DNA from: Promethearchaeota archaeon
Lineage (GTDB): Archaea; Asgardarchaeota; Lokiarchaeia; Sigyniarchaeales; SOKP01
Reading direction: 5' to 3'
Assembly (NCBI GenBank): GCA_004524385.1
Contig: SDNM01000114.1
Span: forward strand, 1-5,788
DNA: 5,788 bases
How positions within the stretch are numbered: the first letter of the stretch is position 1; every line of letters starts with the position of its first letter. Below are positions 1 through 4,740 of the stretch, piece by piece. The position numbers were made by a program, and so were the translations under genes. Under the pieces are notes generated by a model, which saw only the letters and a list, made by a program, of their open reading frames with translations, was not told the origin of the DNA and did not search any database.

Positions 1-160
1 ATTTTTTTTTTCTAAACGCCCTTATAAAATTTAAATATTCTGGTTCTACAAGACGTTTAAGTATCTCGATTAAAGTATCAGTCAGAGGAAATGGTGTTCC
101 TCCAGCGCTATTAATTATCGAAGCTGCTTTTTTGTATTCTTTATCTATATTTTCGGACAT
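1..160 (-). CDS. Partial protein, probable N-terminus of a 4Fe-4S-type protein
   Basis: An open frame begins with ATG at 160 and reads leftward for 53 codons without a stop until the window edge, so only the N-terminus is visible. The segment starts MSENIDKEYKKAASIINSAG, continues with TPFPLTDTLIEILKRL, then reaches a basic FRKKK stretch. From memory of the family, a short helical or winged-helix-like segment with a 'P.T..l..iL..L' pattern precedes the cysteine clusters in a group of archaeal and anaerobic bacterial 4Fe-4S proteins. No cysteine lies in the visible part, so the iron-sulfur assignment is inference. Coding is supported by its higher G+C than the very AT-rich sequence just upstream of the start and by the regular amphipathic helix pattern. 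It lies on the same strand as the flavoprotein gene, 130 bases downstream of it, but a T-rich tract between them argues for separate transcription. Confidence 0.6.
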   Translation of the reverse strand, partial: MSENIDKEYKKAASIINSAGGTPFPLTDTLIEILKRLVEPEYLNFIRAFRKKK

Positions 161-210
161 TTTTTATCAAAATATGTGTTATTATGTTATTTTATTTATT
201 ATTTGACTTA

Positions 211-222
211 AATTTATATAAT
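211..222 (-). promoter_or_regulatory. Candidate archaeal TATA box for the left-edge gene
   Basis: Read on the minus strand this is TTATATAAATTT, a good match to an archaeal TATA box. Its centre lies about 57 bases before the ATG at 160, which would place transcription start near 190 and leave a leader of about 30 bases. The whole region is extremely AT-rich, so chance matches are likely. Confidence 0.3.
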
Positions 223-226
223 TGCT

Positions 227-258
227 AAAAAAAACTTTAAAAAAATAAAAAAAATATG
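227..258 (-). terminator. T-rich tract, probable archaeal-type terminator of the flavoprotein gene
   Basis: On the minus strand, 33 bases past the stop codon of the flavoprotein gene, the RNA would carry two runs of eight U (from 254-247 and 234-227) separated by other U-rich sequence. Archaeal RNA polymerase commonly terminates at such U-tracts without a hairpin, and no convincing stem is visible here. The rest of 161-290 contains nothing else I can identify. Confidence 0.45.
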
Positions 259-290
259 GGTGTTATATTTAATTTACAATAATGATTGAT

Positions 291-1325
291 TTACTGGATT
301 AATGATGTTGCTCTTTTTAGGTTTTTCTCAGCACCTGCGATAATATTATCAATAATATCCTTGACACTATCGATACTATCTATAAGCCCAATAGATTGAC
401 CTAACAATACAGCTCCGTCATCAATATTGCCATCGTAAATCATTTCGTAGTGTTTACCATCTTCTATGATATCTTCTAATGAAAAAGAAGATTCTTCTGC
501 TAATTTTTCTTCTTTACTTGCGACTAATCCATGACTCTTACAATAATTATTCTTCCATAGCCTAATTGGTCCTAAGAATCCGGTAACTAAGTCAGTATCA
601 TCGCTTTTAGCAGGAGGTACTATGGCCTTATATGCTTCATGGAATTCACTTTCCTTACTTGCGATAAATCTTGAACCCATTGCGATTGCACCAGCGCCCA
701 TTGAAAGAGCAGCAGCAAGTCCAGCACCCGTGGCGAAACCTCCGCATGCTATTATGGGCAAATCAGGGAATTTCTTAACTAATTCCTGAATCAATACGAG
801 AGTTGACACTTTTTCATAGGATTGATGACCTCCACCTTCAGTTCCCGTAACTACTATTGCGTCCACGCCAGATTTAACACTCTTCTCAGCTAACCATGCA
901 ACAGGAGATACATGAACGTGTTTGATATTCGTTTGGGCTCTTAATTCTTTAAAGGCTTTCGTTTCAGGTAACATTCTTGAGCTTCCAGCACTCGTAATTG
1001 CATATATACATTGTTCCCGGAGTTTAGGATTACTCGCTATAAACTTTGGAATTTGACGACATAAGCTTTTTGCGTCAGGCTGCATACGAGCTGTGCGTAT
1101 ATTGAATCCAAAGGGTTTATCAGTATGTTCAATTACATCTAACATATTTTCCTTCATTTCATCAATACTACTTTTACCAAAGAGGTTTATATGACTTAAA
1201 ACTCCCATACCACCAGCTTCAGATACCGCGATACAAAGCTTTGTAATGTAAAATGGACCCATCGGCGCTAAAATGATGGGGTGCTTAATCCCAAACATTT
1301 CGGTTATTTTTGTTTTAATTACCAT
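291..1325 (-). CDS. Nitronate monooxygenase / FabK-type flavin oxidoreductase
   Basis: This complete 344-residue protein belongs to the FMN-dependent TIM-barrel family that includes nitronate monooxygenases (2-nitropropane dioxygenases) and FabK-type enoyl reductases. Visible motifs in order are PIILAPMGP (residues 16-24) at the first strand, a Ser-Ala-Gly turn at 112-114, GTEGGGHQ (161-168) containing the catalytic His167, ACGGFATG (193-200), and ALSMGAGAIAMGSRF (206-220), the phosphate-binding part of the FMN site. The C-terminus carries the family's GQSIGLIDSI segment (309-318). Length is normal. The usual Ala of the GxEAGGH motif is Gly164 here. The ATG at 1325 is chosen because the barrel begins a few residues later; a weak purine-rich ribosome-binding sequence (GGAAAAG) lies about 7 bases upstream. 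The substrate cannot be told from sequence. Oxidation of nitronates, or reduction of an enoyl thioester, are both possible; the divergent acyl-CoA dehydrogenase gene slightly favours a lipid or CoA-ester role. The protein is soluble and cytoplasmic. Confidence 0.88.
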   Translation of the reverse strand: MVIKTKITEMFGIKHPIILAPMGPFYITKLCIAVSEAGGMGVLSHINLFGKSSIDEMKENMLDVIEHTDKPFGFNIRTARMQPDAKSLCRQIPKFIASNPKLREQCIYAITSAGSSRMLPETKAFKELRAQTNIKHVHVSPVAWLAEKSVKSGVDAIVVTGTEGGGHQSYEKVSTLVLIQELVKKFPDLPIIACGGFATGAGLAAALSMGAGAIAMGSRFIASKESEFHEAYKAIVPPAKSDDTDLVTGFLGPIRLWKNNYCKSHGLVASKEEKLAEESSFSLEDIIEDGKHYEMIYDGNIDDGAVLLGQSIGLIDSIDSVKDIIDNIIAGAEKNLKRATSLIQ

Positions 1326-1487
1326 AATTCATCTTTTCCTTTTTTTTTTATTTCCATATTAGTTTATGATTAAGTAATTGAGTAAAATTATTAGATCTTA
1401 AAAACTTTTCATTGAAATTCTATTGAGAAACATAATAAGAGAAGGCTATTTTTCTAAATCGATCAAATTGTTAAACATTATAATAAG

Positions 1488-1500
1488 CAATAAATTATTG
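1488..1500. repeat. Inverted repeat CAATAA-A-TTATTG, candidate operator
   Basis: Two perfect 6-base arms are separated by one base. The repeat lies 12 bases upstream of the TATA-like box at 1513-1518, a position where an archaeal activator or repressor could act. It consists mostly of A and T, so a chance occurrence is quite possible. Confidence 0.25.
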
Positions 1501-1512
1501 ATCTTATCTTAC

Positions 1513-1518
1513 TATATA
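1513..1518 (+). promoter_or_regulatory. TATA box, implying a leaderless hydroxyacyl-CoA dehydrogenase mRNA
   Basis: TATATA is centred about 25 bases before the ATG at 1541. In archaea the TATA box sits about 25-27 bases before transcription start, so the mRNA would begin at or next to the start codon. This agrees with the absence of a Shine-Dalgarno sequence before 1541 and favours that ATG over the second ATG at 1550. Confidence 0.45.
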
Positions 1519-1540
1519 GATTTAAAATAAGTTAAAGAGA

Positions 1541-2713
1541 ATGAAAAAGATGGTTGATATTAAAAATGTTGTAGTAGTTGGTGCGGGCCAAATGGGCAAT
1601 GGTATTGGACAAGTCTCTTTAATGGTTGGCTTAAATGTTACATTAGTCGATATTAAAGACGAATTTGTTGATAGTGGTTATGCCAATATAGAAGAAGGTA
1701 TGAAAAAACTTGAAGCTAAAGGTGCCTTAGGTGAATCAGCTGCTAATATTATGGCAAGGTGTAAGAAATCCACAGACTTAGCATCCGCAGTTAAAGATGC
1801 AGATATAATTATTGAGGCTGTAGTCGAAGATATGGGTGTTAAAAAACAAGTTTTTAAAACATGTGACGAGAATGCTCCTGCCCATTGTATCATTGCTTCA
1901 AATACTTCTACGATGTCCATAACAGAAATGGCGACTGCAACCAATAGACCAGATAAGGTTATAGGAATGCATTTTTTTAATCCTGTACCTTTAATGAGAT
2001 TAATAGAAGTAATCTACGGTGAAAAGAGTTCTGATGAGAGTATTGAAATTGGCATGGATTTTGCAAAAAAATTACCCTGTCTTAAAGGCAAAAGATATAT
2101 TGCGAAGGTATTAAAGGATAGACCTGGATTTATTTGTAACAGAGTGACTGCTCCTGTCCAAATATATAATAATTATGTTTTTGATTTGTGTGCTGAAAAA
2201 GGAATCTCGTGGAAGCAGCTAGATAACGACACACGTGGACCTATGCCAACATGTGTATTAGCAGATTATGTAGGTATTGATACATTATATCATGGACAAG
2301 TTTATTATTCAAAAACGCTCTCATCTGATTTTGCTCCAGGAAAAGTAATAACTCAATTATTTAATGAAGGCAAATTAGGAAAGAAAACCGGACAAGGATT
2401 TCATGACTGGTCTCAAGGAAGACCTAAACCAGATAGAAAAGCTGGAAAAGCTAGAATAATGAAACTTAAATATTCAATAGCAATTATGTTAAATGAGGGT
2501 TGCCGAGTCTTAGAAGAAGGAGTAACCACGAGTTGGGAAGTGATTGATCAAGTATTAATGGCAGGAATGAATATGCCCGGTATCATGGGTCCAAATGTAA
2601 ATAATTCCGCCAAACAAGTAGAAGTTTTAAATGAACTCATAGAGATGACAGGCAAAGAATATTTCAAACCCTGTCAGCTATTGAAGAGTGAGAAATGGGT
2701 TGAAATGAAATAA
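1541..2713 (+). CDS. 3-hydroxyacyl-CoA dehydrogenase, NAD-dependent
   Basis: This complete 390-residue enzyme would oxidise an L-3-hydroxyacyl-CoA to the 3-ketoacyl-CoA with NAD (or run the reverse), as in beta-oxidation or butyrate-type pathways. The N-terminal Rossmann domain (about 8-190) shows GAGQMG (14-19) and Asp37 at the end of the second strand, indicating NAD rather than NADP. Active-site residues match the family: Ser120 in SNTST, His144 in HFFNP, Glu156 twelve residues later forming the His-Glu pair, and Asn200 in PGFICNR. Two C-terminal helical domains follow: the first holds LADYVGIDT (240-248) and KLGKKTGQGFHDW (278-290), the second spans about 303-385. The region between the Rossmann core and PGF is longer than in short hydroxybutyryl-CoA dehydrogenases and reads LPCLKGKRYIAKVLKDR (178-194). 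No enoyl-CoA hydratase domain is fused. The ATG at 1550 is an alternative start. A thiolase or hydratase partner is not in the window. Confidence 0.93.
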   Translation: MKKMVDIKNVVVVGAGQMGNGIGQVSLMVGLNVTLVDIKDEFVDSGYANIEEGMKKLEAKGALGESAANIMARCKKSTDLASAVKDADIIIEAVVEDMGVKKQVFKTCDENAPAHCIIASNTSTMSITEMATATNRPDKVIGMHFFNPVPLMRLIEVIYGEKSSDESIEIGMDFAKKLPCLKGKRYIAKVLKDRPGFICNRVTAPVQIYNNYVFDLCAEKGISWKQLDNDTRGPMPTCVLADYVGIDTLYHGQVYYSKTLSSDFAPGKVITQLFNEGKLGKKTGQGFHDWSQGRPKPDRKAGKARIMKLKYSIAIMLNEGCRVLEEGVTTSWEVIDQVLMAGMNMPGIMGPNVNNSAKQVEVLNELIEMTGKEYFKPCQLLKSEKWVEMK

Positions 2714-2747
2714 TTACATAATAGAATCTTATAACTAATTATTCATA

Positions 2748-2764
2748 TCTTTTTTTCTTTATTT
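2748..2764 (+). terminator. T-rich tract after the hydroxyacyl-CoA dehydrogenase gene
   Basis: A T/C-rich run including seven consecutive T begins 35 bases after the stop codon and has no obvious hairpin. It fits an archaeal U-tract terminator and suggests that the following dehydrogenase gene uses its own promoter. Confidence 0.4.
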
Positions 2765-2768
2765 ATAT
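2762..2768 (+). promoter_or_regulatory. Candidate TATA box for the zinc dehydrogenase gene
   Basis: TTTATAT is centred about 27 bases before the ATT at 2792 and only about 16 bases before the ATG at 2781. If it is the real TATA box, transcription would begin at or near 2792, downstream of the ATG, which would favour leaderless initiation at the ATT. It directly abuts the T-tract of the previous gene, and chance is not excluded. Confidence 0.3.
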
Positions 2769-2791
2769 CATTGCTTAAAGATGATTAAACT

Positions 2792-3775
2792 ATTAAGGCA
2801 GCTGTTTTTGAAGATATAAAAAAAATTGTATATAGGGAAGATTATCCTAAACCAAAAATTGGTCCTGATGAGATCTTAGTGAAATCTCATTATTGTGGCA
2901 TTTGTGGAAGCGATATAACTAACTTTAAATATAAAATGTATCAAGTTCCTTTAATAATGGGACATGAATTCGCAGGAGAAGTTGTAGAAATTGGAGAAAA
3001 TATTACAGATGTAAAAATTGGGGAAAGAGTTTGTGGGATAAATGTATCTCCTGATCTTAGTAAGGAAGTAAAACTAGATAATCTAGGAATCTTTAAAAAT
3101 GGGGGATTCGCTGAATATGTTAAAGTGCCAAAAGAATTCTTATTTCATATTCCTAAAAATATTTCAATTAGAGAGGCTGTTATGATAGAATCTTTTGCGA
3201 ACGCAACAAGGGCTATAAAATTGTCAAAAATAGAAGAAAATCAAAATATTGTAATAATGGGAGGCGGAAATATTGGATTAACATTTCTTAAAGCACTATT
3301 AATCGAGAAAAATCCTAATTATGCTGTTGTAGTTGAACCTCATGAATTTTTAAGAGAAAAAGCAAAAAAATTGGGTGCAATTGATGCATTTCCGCCGAGT
3401 AAGGTGAAAATTAAGAAATTCATTAAAAAAAATGGAAAACCAACTTTTATTTTTGATTGTGTTGGAATTGAAAAGACCTTAATAATGGCAGTAGAAATCA
3501 TAAAAAGAGGCGGGACCATATTGTTAGAGGGTATTCAAAAAGGAAGCATTTCATTTCCTATGTTTATAATAAATTCTAAAGAAATTAATTTAAAAGGGTG
3601 TTTTGGCCATGATAAGCAAGATATTTTAGAGGCCATTGATTTATTTGCTAAAGGTAAGGTAGATGCTAATGGATTTATATCGGAAGTTGTACGCCTAAAA
3701 GATATACAGAAAGCTTTTGAGAGATTTCTCGAGCCCGGTGAGAGAAAATTTGTTAAAATCCTAGTTGAGATATAA
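2792..3775 (+). CDS. Zinc-dependent medium-chain alcohol/polyol dehydrogenase, non-standard start
   Basis: This medium-chain dehydrogenase/reductase would oxidise a secondary alcohol or polyol with NAD. Numbering from an ATT start at 2792 gives 327 residues beginning with the canonical family opening (M)KAAVFE. The catalytic zinc ligands are present: Cys38 in CGICGSD, His58-Glu59 in GHEFAG, and Glu133 in IESFA. GGGNIG (157-162) is the nucleotide-binding loop, and Glu182 ending the next strand suggests NAD. The loop that normally carries four cysteines for the structural zinc (about 80-102) is shortened and lacks them. The GTG at 2879 is in frame but would delete the first strands, so it is rejected. 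A TAA at 2786-2788 blocks further extension. One added A in the AAA run at 2787-2789 would instead link the ATG at 2781 in frame (MIKTIKAAVFE). The substrate (threonine, sorbitol, glucose or other) cannot be determined. Confidence 0.85.
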   Translation: MKAAVFEDIKKIVYREDYPKPKIGPDEILVKSHYCGICGSDITNFKYKMYQVPLIMGHEFAGEVVEIGENITDVKIGERVCGINVSPDLSKEVKLDNLGIFKNGGFAEYVKVPKEFLFHIPKNISIREAVMIESFANATRAIKLSKIEENQNIVIMGGGNIGLTFLKALLIEKNPNYAVVVEPHEFLREKAKKLGAIDAFPPSKVKIKKFIKKNGKPTFIFDCVGIEKTLIMAVEIIKRGGTILLEGIQKGSISFPMFIINSKEINLKGCFGHDKQDILEAIDLFAKGKVDANGFISEVVRLKDIQKAFERFLEPGERKFVKILVEI

Positions 3776-3970
3776 TAAAAATAGTTTTAAAAGCTTGTCG
3801 AATTTCATCCAAGTAACCCTTTTCGCTCCAGGGATCTTTCTAAGTATAAAATGACTTATAAAGAAACAAACTAATAGGACGATTGGAAGTACAATTATGA
3901 ATTTTAATAACGCGGGAATAAGTATGTATAGGAATAAAATAAAAATTAACCCCGTTAACCCTGTTATCAT
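3761..3970 (-). CDS. Small two-helix membrane protein, unrecognised
   Basis: This 69-residue frame starts with ATG at 3970 and ends with TAG at 3761-3763. I recognise no family. Residues 3-22 and 24-43 are strongly hydrophobic and would form two membrane helices split by Lys23, probably a hairpin. A basic tail follows (RKIPGAKRVTWMKFDKLLK, 44-62), which would lie in the cytoplasm under the positive-inside rule. Support for it being real: the stretch 3776-3970 is much richer in G+C (by eye 25-38% per 60 bases) than the true spacer beside it (about 12%), and a TATA-like sequence lies just upstream. Against it: it is short, and hydrophobic frames arise easily in AT-rich DNA. It converges on the zinc dehydrogenase gene and overlaps its last 15 bases. 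Confidence 0.5.
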   Translation of the reverse strand: MITGLTGLIFILFLYILIPALLKFIIVLPIVLLVCFFISHFILRKIPGAKRVTWMKFDKLLKLFLLYLN

Positions 3971-4021
3971 ATAATATTTTTTTTTCTATATTTAAAAGAT
4001 TTTTAGTCCAATTTTTATAAA

Positions 4022-4060
4022 ATTAAATTAATCCATGTTATAAGTAATGATTAAATTAAT
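4022..4060. repeat. Direct repeat ATTAAATTAAT, two copies 28 bases apart
   Basis: The 11-base word occurs at 4022-4032 and 4050-4060. The second copy lies within a perfect 12-base palindrome TAAATTAATTTA (4052-4063), just upstream of a TATA-like box. Paired sites about three helical turns apart upstream of a promoter resemble operators, but the word uses only A and T and may be coincidental. Confidence 0.25.
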
Positions 4061-4072
4061 TTATTAGAAAAG

Positions 4073-4080
4073 TATAATAT
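4073..4080 (+). promoter_or_regulatory. Candidate TATA box for the PK_C-peptidase operon
   Basis: TATAATAT would place transcription start near 4103, giving a leader of about 24 bases before the ATG at 4127. No Shine-Dalgarno sequence is visible in that leader. Other A/T-rich matches nearby could serve instead. Confidence 0.3.
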
Positions 4081-4126
4081 AAAATTAAAAACTAAATAAA
4101 AAAAAAACCAAGAGTTTTGATAATAA

Positions 4127-4711
4127 ATGGCAGATTTAAATATAGAAGTTACTTATTTTGAAAAAGGTGGACCAGAAAATACTAATAAAGCATTAGAAAT
4201 CGCAAAAAAGTATGCAGATCAATTTAGGATTAAAGATATCATTCTTGCTAGTACAGCGGGAACTACTGCCGAAAAAGTTTTAAATGTCTTTAATTTAGAT
4301 ACTTTTAATGTTGTAGTAATTACGCACGCATATTATTTTACTGGCAGTAAATTAAGACAAGAATTCCCTGAAGATAAATTGGAAAAATTGAAAAAGAAAG
4401 GGTTGAAAATCCATTGTGGTACTCATTCTATGTCTGGAATTGAACGCGGTATTAGATTAAAAAAAGAAGCCTGGCAATTTGTTGACTTGCTGGCTAAGAT
4501 ATTAGGCTCCCAATTTAGTCAAGGTGTAAAAGTGTGTATTGAAATCGCTTGTACTACTGTTGATGCTGGATTGATTCCAGATCTCGATAGAGATGTTATT
4601 TGTATTGCTGGTACAGGAAGGGGAGCTGATACAGTATGTTTAATTAAACCTGTTCCTACATGTGAATTTAAAGATTTAAGAGTAAAAGCAATACTAGCCA
4701 AACCTTTATAA
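4127..4711 (+). CDS. Stand-alone pyruvate kinase C-terminal (alpha/beta) domain protein
   Basis: This complete 194-residue protein corresponds to the C-terminal domain of pyruvate kinase without the catalytic barrel. It is a known but functionally uncharacterised stand-alone family in archaea and some bacteria. Visible conserved segments are YFEKGGPENT (10-19), ILASTAGTTAEKVL (39-52), the VVVITHAYYF strand (62-71), GTHSMSGIERGIR (98-110), QGVKVCIEIACTTVDAGLI (132-150), and IAGTGRGADTVCLIKP (160-175). In pyruvate kinase this domain binds allosteric effectors; the Ser/Thr-rich turn at 42-47 and the GTGRGAD turn (162-168) are the likely phosphate- or ligand-binding loops here, which is inference. 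It lacks every pyruvate kinase catalytic element, so it should not have that activity. It has several cysteines (97, 137, 142, 159, 171, 179). There is no signal peptide or membrane segment. The peptidase gene begins 29 bases later, so the two are probably co-transcribed. Confidence 0.85.
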   Translation: MADLNIEVTYFEKGGPENTNKALEIAKKYADQFRIKDIILASTAGTTAEKVLNVFNLDTFNVVVITHAYYFTGSKLRQEFPEDKLEKLKKKGLKIHCGTHSMSGIERGIRLKKEAWQFVDLLAKILGSQFSQGVKVCIEIACTTVDAGLIPDLDRDVICIAGTGRGADTVCLIKPVPTCEFKDLRVKAILAKPL

Positions 4712-4731
4712 TTAACTAAAAAACTTCAAAT

Positions 4732-4736
4732 GGGAG
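4732..4736 (+). promoter_or_regulatory. Shine-Dalgarno sequence of the peptidase gene
   Basis: GGGAG lies 4 bases before the ATG at 4741 and can pair with the archaeal 16S 3' end (CCUCC). It is the clearest ribosome-binding site in the window, as expected for an internal gene of an operon, and it supports the 4741 start. Confidence 0.5.
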
Positions 4737-4740
4737 ATTT

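Larger units (their letters stand above)
1326..1540. promoter_or_regulatory. Divergent intergenic region between flavoprotein and hydroxyacyl-CoA dehydrogenase genes
   Basis: These 215 very AT-rich bases must contain the promoters of both the minus-strand flavoprotein gene and the plus-strand dehydrogenase gene. I see no open frame or RNA gene in it. It holds a 13-base inverted repeat (1488-1500), GATCAA/TTGATC arms at 1461-1466 and 1498-1503, and two copies of GATCTTA (1394-1400 and 1500-1506). These could be regulator sites, but all are short for such a base composition. Confidence 0.6.
3971..4126. other. AT-rich spacer with promoters for flanking genes
   Basis: This 156-base spacer has very low G+C and holds no open frame. 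It should contain the promoter of the minus-strand small membrane gene (a TATA-like TTTAAATATA read from 3996 to 3987) and that of the plus-strand PK_C gene. A T9 run at 3977-3985 could stop plus-strand transcripts that read past the dehydrogenase gene. Confidence 0.45.

Noticed and set aside
161..290. Possible small gene or RNA between the two left minus-strand genes
   Set aside because: Composition is about 12% G+C, with no open frame and no stable stem; it looks like terminator plus promoter only.
1678..1944. 88-codon minus-strand open frame
   Set aside because: It lies entirely inside the hydroxyacyl-CoA dehydrogenase gene, antisense to its Rossmann domain with intact catalytic motifs; a shadow frame.
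2781..2819. Tiny frame from the ATG at 2781 (12 residues, MIKLLRQLFLKI)
   Set aside because: It is far too short and overlaps the dehydrogenase N-terminus in another frame; the ATG is better explained as a possible displaced start of that gene than as a leader peptide.
2879..3775. GTG at 2879 as start of the zinc dehydrogenase
   Set aside because: It would remove about 29 residues of clear family sequence (KAAVFE onward) and place the start just before the catalytic Cys motif.
4519..4701. 60-codon minus-strand open frame
   Set aside because: It lies entirely antisense to the conserved end of the PK_C gene and has no recognisable content.
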